DNA of 16,356 nucleotides from Bacilli bacterium (GTDB lineage: Bacteria > Bacillota_I > Bacilli_A > RF39 > UBA660). A program made the position numbers and the translations under genes. The DNA lies in contig JAQUFX010000004.1 in the NCBI GenBank assembly GCA_028684435.1, positions 1-16,356 of the forward strand, read 5' to 3'. Below, one piece after another: positions 1 through 5,559 of this stretch; position 1 is the first letter of the stretch; every line of letters starts with the position of its first letter. The notes below the pieces were generated by a model. That model was not told the DNA's origin. It made no database searches and saw only the letters and a list, made by a program, of their open reading frames with translations.

Positions 1-46
1 ATAAAGTATGAAATTATCACTTCTTCTTTCATTTTTTATAATTAAA

Positions 47-55
47 TGATATAAT
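47..55 (+). promoter_or_regulatory. Extended -10 promoter of the 6S RNA gene
   Basis: TGATATAAT is a perfect extended -10 (TG at 47-48, TATAAT at 50-55). No good -35 is visible. Initiation about 7 nt downstream would fall at about 62, exactly where the closing stem of the 6S RNA begins. The same TGATATAAT sequence recurs in front of the RnfC-like gene. Confidence 0.7.
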
Positions 56-61
56 ATATTT

Positions 62-222
62 ACCTAGAGGATGGCTAAAATAAAACCTAGATATGGTGAT
101 AATTGGGAATCTAATTAGGAGACAGTGTTGAAGACTAATTTTAAATTAGGATCCTAAAGTCTTTTATGTGATGCCCACCTGCAATAGAGTAGGTTTAATC
201 ACTGAGCTTCCTTTAGGTATTT
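62..222 (+). ncRNA. ssrS: 6S RNA (RNA polymerase-sigma A regulator)
   Basis: Seen: positions 62-71 (ACCTAGAGGA) pair completely with 209-218 (TCCTTTAGGT), one G-U included, forming a 10-bp closing stem. GGGAAT (105-110) pairs with 171-176 around one mismatch, and AAGACT (131-136) with AGTCTT (158-163), giving a long irregular rod with a large unpaired centre. The 3' side of the bubble holds a small hairpin, ACCT (177-180) with AGGT (191-194), followed by TTTAATCAC. This resembles the CACCT...AGGGTTCAA...ACAG segment of E. coli 6S RNA. A U-run at 220-227 follows the closing stem, so the stem also acts as terminator. Known: 6S RNA mimics an open promoter and sequesters the housekeeping holoenzyme; from memory, a Bacillus 6S gene also lies beside the tcdA homologue yrvM. 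Length (about 157-160 nt) is slightly short for the family. There is no covariance-model result behind this call. Confidence 0.83.
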
Positions 223-239
223 TTTTTAAAGAGGTTTTT

Positions 240-911
240 ATGTTCGAAAGAATGATTAGTTTAATTGGTAGAGATAAATTTTCTAAATTACAAACAACTA
301 ATGTTTTAGTTGTTGGGATAGGTGGAGTAGGTGGATATGCTTTAGAAGCGTTAGCTAGATCCGGAATTATGAATATATCTATTATTGATTATGATAAAAT
401 TGAAATTACTAATCTAAATAGACAAATAATTACTTCTAATGATAATATAGGTCTTAATAAAGTAGATGTTGCAAAAGAACGAGTAATAAAAATAAATCCC
501 GATATTAAAATTACTATTTTTAATAAGAGTTTAAATAAAGATAATATAGATTTTATATTAGAAAATAAATATGATTATATAATTGACGCTTGCGATACGA
601 TAGATACTAAAGTATTAATTATAGAAAAGTCACTAAAATATAAATTTAAATTAATATCATGTATGGGAACAGCTAATAAAACTAATCAGGCTTTACTTTC
701 TATTACGGAATTATCCAAAACAAGTAATGATCCAATTGCCAAGATATTACGAAAAAAAATAAAAACTTTAAAAATTAATAAAAAAATATATGTTGTTAGT
801 AGTACCGAAATGCCAATTGCAAATAAAATTTTAGGTACTAATAGTTATATACCTGGAATTGCCGGGTTATTATGTGCTAGTTATGTTATTAATGATATAA
901 CAAAAAAGTAG
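240..911 (+). CDS. tcdA: tRNA threonylcarbamoyladenosine dehydratase (ThiF/E1-like)
   Basis: The 223-residue cytosolic enzyme should use ATP to cyclise t6A37 to ct6A37 in ANN-decoding tRNAs. Visible motifs are the nucleotide-binding VGIGGVGG (residues 25-32), acidic D50, the E1-family N-L-N-R-Q (58-62), DACDT (116-120) and the TcdA-like segments LSKTSNDPIAK and SSTEMP near 159-192. The start chosen is ATG 240, preceded by AAAGAGG at 228-234. An in-frame ATG at 168 lies inside the 6S RNA, has no ribosome site and adds 24 residues unlike the family. The gene probably depends on readthrough of the 6S terminator, since no separate promoter is visible. It converges on gpsA and shares its terminator. 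It is slightly short for TcdA (about 250), the C-terminus being trimmed. Other E1-like enzymes (ThiF, MoeB) are less likely given the TcdA-specific segments. Confidence 0.9.
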   Translation: MFERMISLIGRDKFSKLQTTNVLVVGIGGVGGYALEALARSGIMNISIIDYDKIEITNLNRQIITSNDNIGLNKVDVAKERVIKINPDIKITIFNKSLNKDNIDFILENKYDYIIDACDTIDTKVLIIEKSLKYKFKLISCMGTANKTNQALLSITELSKTSNDPIAKILRKKIKTLKINKKIYVVSSTEMPIANKILGTNSYIPGIAGLLCASYVINDITKK

Positions 912-926
912 AAAATCTACTTTTTT
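902..926. terminator. Bidirectional terminator between tcdA and gpsA
   Basis: AAAAAAGTAGA (902-912) and TCTACTTTTTT (916-926) form an 11-bp stem with a 3-nt loop, A-run on one side and T-run on the other, so it can terminate both converging transcripts. Both stop codons lie in it: tcdA TAG at 909-911 and gpsA TAG at 919-917. Confidence 0.88.
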
Positions 927-1885
927 TTGATTAAAAAATCGACTAATAAATTAGGATCAGCATCTTTCATAATAATTTTATATATTAAATCAATAACCGG
1001 CATTTTTATTTTTTTTCTTCGAAGAAGAGTATAAATTGATTTTAAAGTATAATATCCTTCAACCGTATTCATATCTAAATATTTATCAGCTTTGTCTTTT
1101 TTTCCCTGACCAATTAATATTCCATAAGAATAGTTACGACTTTTTTCACTAGTACAAGTAAGAAGTAAATCTCCAATTCCAGCATAAGATAGAATAGTTT
1201 TTTTCTTTCCTCCAAGTACTCTGATTAATTCTTTAATATCATGCATAGATTCTACAATTAAAAAACTTCTTGTAGATTCATTATATCCTAAACCATTTAA
1301 TATCCCAGATGCTACTGCAATTACATTTTTTATTGATCCGCATATCTCGATACCTATAATATCAGTACTATTTCTAAGTTTGATGGTATCACTTGTTAAA
1401 GCTTTTTTAATTTTTGATTTAGTTTTAAAAGATTTTGAAGCAATAGAAAAACCGATTGGTTCATTATTTACTACATCGATAGCAAAAGAAGGACCTGAGA
1501 TAACAGATATATATTTTGTTTTTATATGATCATTAAAAACTTGATGAACAAATTTACAACTTCCTTGTTCTATACCTTTACTACCAATACAAAAATGCAT
1601 TTTATCATTAATATAAGGTTTTATATTAGCTGCAACATCTCCAATATATTTAGCAGCAACCATTATAAAAACTATTTCTGTTTCTTTTAATGCTTCTTTA
1701 TAGCTATTGGTAAATTTAATATCTTTTGGTATTTTTTCTCCAGGTATTATTTCTTTTTTTCCTTTTTGAAGTAAGTTAACTTCTTCTTTATTATGAGCCC
1801 ACATGATTATTTTATTTCCATTTTTATATAGCATTTTTGCTATCGCATAACCAAAAACTCCTGTTCCTATTACTGTTACATTCAA
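917..1885 (-). CDS. gpsA: NAD(P)+-dependent glycerol-3-phosphate dehydrogenase
   Basis: This 322-residue cytosolic enzyme reduces dihydroxyacetone phosphate to sn-glycerol 3-phosphate, the backbone for phospholipids. Seen: Rossmann motif GTGVFG (7-12), SKGIE (102-106), GPSFA (131-135), the catalytic-lysine segment CGSIKNVIAVASG with K186, and the C-terminal AGIGDLLLTCTSEKSRN (235-251). Length is normal. The start codon is TTG at 1885, with GAGGA upstream. It overlaps the rarA stop as TTGA, so translation is probably coupled to rarA and the two form one transcript from the rarA promoter. The segment before AGIGDL (SFLIVESMHDI) departs from the usual ALITRGLxEM but keeps its helical spacing. 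The stop lies inside the shared terminator. Confidence 0.94.
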   Translation of the reverse strand: MNVTVIGTGVFGYAIAKMLYKNGNKIIMWAHNKEEVNLLQKGKKEIIPGEKIPKDIKFTNSYKEALKETEIVFIMVAAKYIGDVAANIKPYINDKMHFCIGSKGIEQGSCKFVHQVFNDHIKTKYISVISGPSFAIDVVNNEPIGFSIASKSFKTKSKIKKALTSDTIKLRNSTDIIGIEICGSIKNVIAVASGILNGLGYNESTRSFLIVESMHDIKELIRVLGGKKKTILSYAGIGDLLLTCTSEKSRNYSYGILIGQGKKDKADKYLDMNTVEGYYTLKSIYTLLRRKKIKMPVIDLIYKIIMKDADPNLLVDFLIKKK

Positions 1886-3081
1886 TGTTTGTTCCTCATT
1901 TCATTATTTATTTTATTTAAATTATTTTCATAATTATTAATTTTAAATTTATAAAACTTTATATCTTTTATTTCATTAGGTAAATATTGTTGATCTATCC
2001 AATAGTTTTTATAATTATGGGGATATTTATATTCTTTACTAGAAGTTTTGATATGATTAGGAATATTACCAGTATTTCCTTTTCTAATAGTATTAATAGC
2101 ACTATCAATAGCGATAATAGCACTATTACTTTTTGGAGATAAAGCCATTTCAATTACTACTACCGATAAAGGAATTCTTCCTTCAGGTAAACCTAATAAT
2201 TTAACAGCTTCAATTGCAGCTAATACTTTAGGACCTATTCCAGGATTAGCAAGTCCAATATCTTCATAGGCTATTACAGTCATTCTTCTAAATATGATAT
2301 CTAAATCTTCAGCTTCAAGTAAAAGACCTAAATAATATAAAGCAGCATTAACATCACTACCTCTAATTGATTTTTGAAAAGCACTTATAACATCATAATA
2401 ATTCGAATTATTTTTATCTATATATATAATTGGTTTTGAATTAATTGCTTTTAAGACTTCAATAGTAACATTTCCGTCATTAGTACTATAATAAGCCATT
2501 TCTAAAAGATTTAAAGCACTTCTTAAGTCACCAGAAGCCACTACAACTATAGCATCTATTACATCTTCTTTTACTTTAATATTATCTAAATATTTAGTGC
2601 CTTTTTTAAGACCTTTTTTTATATCGTTATTAGTTAAGGGATTAACTTTAAATATTTGGCATCTACTTCTTATAGCAGGATTAATAGAATGATAAGGATT
2701 AGATGTGGTAAGACCAATTATTATTATCAAACCACTTTCTATATAAGGAAGTAAGATATCTTGTTTATCCTTATTCATGCGATGAATTTCATCAATAACT
2801 AATATTATTTCACCTAGCATTTTAGCTTCTTCAATAACAATATCAAAATCACTTTTATTATTTATGACAGCATTAAGTAAGCGATGATTTTTATTAAGTT
2901 CATTTATTATAGCATCAGCTAAAGACGTTTTACCAGTACCTGGTGCTCCATATAAAATCATCGAAAATATTTTTTTATTTTTAATTAAATTTCTTATTAT
3001 TTTGTTTTTTCCAACTAAATGATCTTGCCCAATTATGTCGTTTAATTTTTTAGGACGCATTTTATTTGCAAGTAATTCCAT
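1882..3081 (-). CDS. rarA: Replication-associated recombination AAA+ ATPase RarA (MgsA)
   Basis: RarA is a clamp-loader-like AAA+ ATPase acting at stalled forks and single-stranded DNA ends. Seen: Walker A GAPGTGKT (45-52), Walker B ILVIDEIH (93-100), sensor-1 TTSNPY (125-130) and the arginine-finger segment AIRSRCQIF (136-144). The C-terminal oligomerisation domain includes GSDVNAALYYLG and RRMTVIAYEDIGLANP. At 399 residues it is a little shorter than the usual 420-450. Start ATG 3081 has GGTGAT at 3093-3088. It leads a two-gene unit with gpsA (TTGA overlap) and diverges from xerD. Its closeness to tcdA and 6S RNA resembles the Bacillus yrvM-yrvN neighbourhood, with gpsA inserted. Confidence 0.93.
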   Translation of the reverse strand: MELLANKMRPKKLNDIIGQDHLVGKNKIIRNLIKNKKIFSMILYGAPGTGKTSLADAIINELNKNHRLLNAVINNKSDFDIVIEEAKMLGEIILVIDEIHRMNKDKQDILLPYIESGLIIIIGLTTSNPYHSINPAIRSRCQIFKVNPLTNNDIKKGLKKGTKYLDNIKVKEDVIDAIVVVASGDLRSALNLLEMAYYSTNDGNVTIEVLKAINSKPIIYIDKNNSNYYDVISAFQKSIRGSDVNAALYYLGLLLEAEDLDIIFRRMTVIAYEDIGLANPGIGPKVLAAIEAVKLLGLPEGRIPLSVVVIEMALSPKSNSAIIAIDSAINTIRKGNTGNIPNHIKTSSKEYKYPHNYKNYWIDQQYLPNEIKDIKFYKFKINNYENNLNKINNEMRNKH

Positions 3082-3099
3082 TACTTATCACCAATCATA

Positions 3100-3105
3100 A
3101 TTATA
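3100..3105 (-). promoter_or_regulatory. -10 box of the rarA-gpsA unit
   Basis: TATAAT on the minus strand (3105-3100) lies 6 nt before the GGTGAT ribosome site (3093-3088) and 18 nt before the rarA ATG. Initiation 7 nt after the box would start the mRNA at the ribosome site. No convincing -35 was found. Confidence 0.5.
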
Positions 3106-3136
3106 TAATATATTTGCTAATTTTTCCATAACTATG

Positions 3137-3142
3137 TATAAT
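3137..3142 (+). promoter_or_regulatory. -10 box of the xerD-like gene
   Basis: TATAAT at 3137-3142, directly preceded by TG. GGTGAT (3151-3156) follows 8 nt later and ATG 3161 another 4 nt on, giving a predicted leader of about 12 nt. It diverges from the rarA promoter 31 nt away. Confidence 0.55.
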
Positions 3143-3160
3143 TTAAATATGGTGATATAC

Positions 3161-4030
3161 ATGGAAAATAAGTCATTAATTGATAAGTTTATTAAATATT
3201 TAATGATTGAAAGAAATTATTCTGAAAATACCATTTTATCTTATCAAAAACAAATATTAAAATTTGCTTTATATTATAAAAAAGATATAAGTACTGCTAA
3301 GACAGATGATTTAAAGACATATTTAAGAACAAATAATAAAATAAGTAATAAAACAATAGCTCATAAGATAAGTTCTTTAAAAACTTTTTATAATTATTTA
3401 TTAAAAGAAGAAATAATTATTAATAATCCGGCAAGTTATTTGATTAGACCTAAAAATACTCTTAAACTTCCTGATGTTCTTAATTTAGAAGAGATAAATT
3501 TATTATTAGACATAAATATTAATACTCCTTATAATGCTAGAGATAAAGCTATTTTAGAATTATTATATTCTACTGGAATAAGGATAACTGAATTAATTAA
3601 TTTAGAATTTGCAAATATTGATTTTGATTTATGTATTATTAGAGTAATGGGGAAGGGGAGAAAAGAAAGAATTATTCCTTTAGGTGATTATGTTATAGAT
3701 GCTCTTAATAATTATATAAATAATTATCGAGCTTCAATAAATAAAAAAAATAATAATTATATTTTTATAAATAAAAGTGGTAATAAAATAAGTCGTCAAT
3801 TTATATTTAAGATGATTAAAAAAGAATGCCTAAAAAAAGGTATCAAGAAAAATGTTTCTCCTCATACCTTACGTCATACTTTTGCAACTCATCTTTTAAA
3901 AAATGGAGCTGATTTAAGAATTATTCAAGAACTACTTGGTCATGAAAATTTATCTACTACCCAAATTTATACGCATATTTCGAAAGAAAAGCTACAATCT
4001 GAGTATAATAATATTCACCCTAGAAATTAA
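3161..4030 (+). CDS. xerD: Tyrosine recombinase XerC/XerD family (chromosome dimer resolution)
   Basis: Site-specific recombinase of 289 residues. The N-terminal SAM-like DNA-binding domain spans about 1-95 and the catalytic domain about 108-285. Catalytic residues seen: R141 (STGIRITEL), K165 (MGKGRKER), H235 and R238 (SPHTLRHT), H261 (LLGHENL) and the nucleophile Y270 (TTQIYTHIS). This is a complete, apparently active set. The start is ATG 3161, with GGTGAT 4 nt upstream; an in-frame ATG at 3134 falls inside the -10 box and is rejected. XerC and XerD cannot be told apart with certainty. The SpoIIM-like gene 4 kb away recalls the Bacillus spoIIM-ripX (xerD) neighbourhood, which favours XerD. 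No integrase-like context (attachment repeats, phage genes) is visible, so a housekeeping role is preferred. Its stop overlaps the stop of the convergent 49-residue gene. Confidence 0.9.
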   Translation: MENKSLIDKFIKYLMIERNYSENTILSYQKQILKFALYYKKDISTAKTDDLKTYLRTNNKISNKTIAHKISSLKTFYNYLLKEEIIINNPASYLIRPKNTLKLPDVLNLEEINLLLDININTPYNARDKAILELLYSTGIRITELINLEFANIDFDLCIIRVMGKGRKERIIPLGDYVIDALNNYINNYRASINKKNNNYIFINKSGNKISRQFIFKMIKKECLKKGIKKNVSPHTLRHTFATHLLKNGADLRIIQELLGHENLSTTQIYTHISKEKLQSEYNNIHPRN

Positions 4031-4176
4031 TTGTAATTATTTCTACTATTAGCATTGTTAGAATTACTATTATTGCTATTTGTATTATTACTTCTAGCTC
4101 TAGAATTTGATTTTGCATTATTATTACTTCTTGCTGATGATTTAGATTTCGATTGATTTTTAGCTTTACTGTTCAT
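4027..4176 (-). CDS. Small basic Asn/Ser-rich protein, function unknown
   Basis: This 49-residue open frame starts at ATG 4176 with a full AGGAGGT site at 4190-4184, 7 nt upstream, the best ribosome site in the window. Composition is extreme: 18 Asn, 13 Ser, 5 Lys, 4 Arg, 5 Ala, no Asp or Glu and almost no hydrophobic residues. It begins MNSKAKNQSKSKSSAR and repeats Ala-Arg-Ser-Asn-Asn units around 15-31. It must be disordered and strongly positive (about +9), which suggests binding to nucleic acid or another polyanion; that is inference. Spore small acid-soluble proteins can be small and Asn/Gln-rich, but I see none of their consensus repeats. The TAA (4029-4027) overlaps the xerD TAA (4028-4030) tail-to-tail with no terminator between them. 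Low complexity alone could be chance, but the strong ribosome site argues that it is translated. Confidence 0.68.
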   Translation of the reverse strand: MNSKAKNQSKSKSSARSNNNAKSNSRARSNNTNSNNSNSNNANSRNNYN

Positions 4177-4244
4177 ACTAATTACCTCCTATTAATATTA
4201 TGGTTTTTATTAAAATAATAATTCACTAAATATAAATTTTTTTA

Positions 4245-4253
4245 TGGTAATAT
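4245..4253 (+). promoter_or_regulatory. Possible extended -10 promoter of the ZIP transporter gene
   Basis: TGGTAATAT has the TG-n-hexamer form, with TAATAT at 4248-4253, and would give a leader of about 40 nt. No clear -35 or metal-regulator operator is visible between 4191 and 4299. Confidence 0.3.
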
Positions 4254-4299
4254 TTGGCTTTAAATAGTCTTTTTTTTATGTTATTTCATATTAATTAAT

Positions 4300-5049
4300 A
4301 TGGAAATATTAATAGCTTTAACAATTAGTCTTGCAGCAGGTTTATCTACTGTATTAGGTGCGTTATTAATTTTTTATAAACCTATAAATAAGTATAATTT
4401 TATTGGTTCTTGTTTAGCTTTTTCAGCAACGATAATGTTACTTATATCAGTAACAGAATTGATACCAGAAGGCTTTATCTATATAAAATACAAATATAGT
4501 TTTATTTTAGCTATAGTTATATTAATAAGTATGTTATTTATTGGAAATTTTATATCAAGTACTTTAAATAAAAAAATAGATAAAATTACTAAAACTAATA
4601 ATAATTTATATAAAGTAGGTATTTTAAGCATGATAGCTTTAATTATTCATAACTTTCCAGAAGGTATTTTAACTTTTCTTGGATCAATGATTGACATTAA
4701 TTTTGGCTTATCTATTGCAACATCAATCATGTTACATAATATCCCTGAGGGTATAGCAATAGCAGTACCAATATATTATGCTACAAAATCAAAAAGAAAA
4801 GCAGTTAAAAACGTCTTTTTAAGTGGGTTATCTGAACCTATTGGAGCTTTGCTAGCATGGATATTTTTATATAGATTTTTAAATAATTTTATAATTAGTA
4901 TTATACTTTTATTTGTTGCAGCTTTAATGATAAGTATTGCTATAAATGATATATTTGAAGAAGCAAATAAATATTCCAGAAAAAGTGTTTTATTAGGTAT
5001 ATTTTTAGCATGTATATTTTTTACTATAAATTCATTTATATTTAATTAA
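4300..5049 (+). CDS. ZIP-family divalent metal transporter (ZupT-like)
   Basis: Integral membrane protein of 249 residues with about eight hydrophobic segments, predicted to import Zn2+ or related divalent metals. The ZIP signatures are clear: HNFPEG (117-122) in TM4 and HNIPEGI (146-152) in TM5 form the binuclear metal site, and SGLSEPIGALLA (175-186) matches the following helix. A short lysine/asparagine-rich cytosolic loop (about 90-104) lies where ZIPs carry their variable loop; it has no His cluster. Length is normal for ZupT. Start ATG 4300 gives MEILIALTIS, directly into TM1 as in the family, but no Shine-Dalgarno is visible, unlike most genes here. It is a single-gene unit ending at the terminator at 5063-5095. 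Which metal it carries cannot be read from the sequence. Confidence 0.9.
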   Translation: MEILIALTISLAAGLSTVLGALLIFYKPINKYNFIGSCLAFSATIMLLISVTELIPEGFIYIKYKYSFILAIVILISMLFIGNFISSTLNKKIDKITKTNNNLYKVGILSMIALIIHNFPEGILTFLGSMIDINFGLSIATSIMLHNIPEGIAIAVPIYYATKSKRKAVKNVFLSGLSEPIGALLAWIFLYRFLNNFIISIILLFVAALMISIAINDIFEEANKYSRKSVLLGIFLACIFFTINSFIFN

Positions 5050-5062
5050 CAGAGTAAAAGAG

Positions 5063-5095
5063 AAAAAAACTAGTAATTAATACTAGTGCTTTTTT
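5063..5095 (+). terminator. Intrinsic terminator after the ZIP transporter gene
   Basis: ACTAGTA (5069-5075) and TACTAGT (5081-5087) form a 7-bp stem with loop ATTAA. An A-run precedes it and GC then a T6 run (5090-5095) follows. It starts 13 nt after the transporter stop. Confidence 0.75.
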
Positions 5096-5240
5096 AAATT
5101 TAAATTAAAAATAAAATATTAAGCTAAAAATAGATATTAAAATTAATTTTGTTGTTATTTAAATAGATAATATATTTTGAAAGATAATAATTATATATTA
5201 GTTAGTATAATATTACATAACAAGAAAAAATTAATCATTT

Positions 5241-5260
5241 AAAGACCATTTAAGGCCTTT
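5241..5260. terminator. Hairpin, possible terminator of the small membrane-peptide gene
   Basis: AAAGACC (5241-5247) faces GGCCTTT (5254-5260) around a 6-nt loop. In minus-strand RNA all seven pairs form (one G-U), but the U-run is poor. In plus-strand RNA a U-rich tail follows, but one A-C mismatch interrupts the stem. Orientation is therefore uncertain. It lies 17 nt after the stop of the minus-strand peptide. Confidence 0.4.
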
Positions 5261-5277
5261 TTTAATTTATGTTCCTG

Positions 5278-5373
5278 CTATAACCCAATTATATATAAAA
5301 TAATGCTTACAATTGTTATAATTGCAAGTAAAACACCAAAACACCCCATAAAACCATTTTTTAATGCTTTCAC
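5278..5373 (-). CDS. 31-residue single-span membrane peptide, function unknown
   Basis: The frame starts with GTG at 5373, preceded by AAAGGA about 9-10 nt upstream, and ends with TAG at 5280-5278. The peptide begins MKALKNGFMGCFG and continues as an uninterrupted hydrophobic helix to its C-terminus (IITIVSIILYIIGL). A short basic N-terminus before the helix predicts N-in topology. Short hydrophobic peptides of this form occur as type I toxins, membrane-protein regulators and stress peptides; nothing here decides between them. It lies just downstream of the HTH regulator on the same strand, and the intervening DNA holds a copy of a motif also found in the regulator's promoter. Coding is supported only by ribosome site, frame and composition. 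Confidence 0.5.
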   Translation of the reverse strand: MKALKNGFMGCFGVLLAIITIVSIILYIIGL

Positions 5374-5505
5374 TTCTTATTTTCCTTTCTTATATTTTAC
5401 TTTTAGGATAAATTTTTTTTCATCGATTTTAGATAATAAATAATCAATTTAATATATAATGTAGTTAGTTAATATAACGAAAAATAATAATAAAACAACC
5501 TATAA

Positions 5506-5526
5506 GTTAACATAATATACATTATA
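5506..5526 (-). promoter_or_regulatory. Candidate promoter and operator before the small membrane peptide
   Basis: On the minus strand a TATAAT (5526-5521) is followed 7 nt later by ATGTTAAC (5513-5506), at the expected start site. CCTATAA/TTATAGG arms at 5499-5505 and 5522-5528 flank the block as an inverted repeat. The same ATGTTAAC occurs inside the HTH gene promoter (6386-6379). No good -35 is visible. GTTAAC alone is expected a few times by chance in DNA this AT-rich. Confidence 0.3.
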
Positions 5527-5559
5527 GGAAGTTACTTATTTATTAAAATTAAGTGTTAA

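Larger units (their letters stand above)
5096..5559. other. AT-rich intergenic stretch between the ZIP and HTH genes
   Basis: About 460 bases with no gene of normal size. I see a hairpin (5241-5260), a 31-codon membrane-peptide frame (5278-5373, minus) and a candidate promoter/operator for it (5506-5526). A TATAAT at 5206-5211 (+) has no -35 and no gene behind it, so I do not call it a promoter. The rest (5096-5240 and 5374-5505) shows nothing recognisable. Confidence 0.6.

Noticed and set aside
1..32. Possible minus-strand gene start (ATG at 32, reading MKEEVIISYF to the window edge)
   Set aside because: Only ten codons are visible, there is no ribosome site, and the peptide matches nothing I recognise; it cannot be supported.
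168..239. N-terminal extension of tcdA from ATG 168
   Set aside because: It lies inside the 6S RNA, has no ribosome site, encodes residues unlike TcdA, and ATG 240 has AAAGAGG in front.
3134..3160. N-terminal extension of the recombinase from ATG 3134
   Set aside because: That ATG overlaps the -10 box; ATG 3161 has GGTGAT at the right distance and a family-typical N-terminus.
3161..4030. Reading the recombinase as a phage or element integrase
   Set aside because: No attachment-site repeats, excisionase or phage genes nearby; length and motifs fit the housekeeping Xer type.
5206..5268. Small plus-strand RNA from TATAAT 5206 to the hairpin at 5241-5260
   Set aside because: No -35 or extended -10, and the stem pairs better in minus-strand RNA.
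5366..5440. Six-codon leader peptide (starting ATG AAA AAA) upstream of the 31-residue frame
   Set aside because: Too short, no ribosome site, and expected by chance in A-rich DNA.
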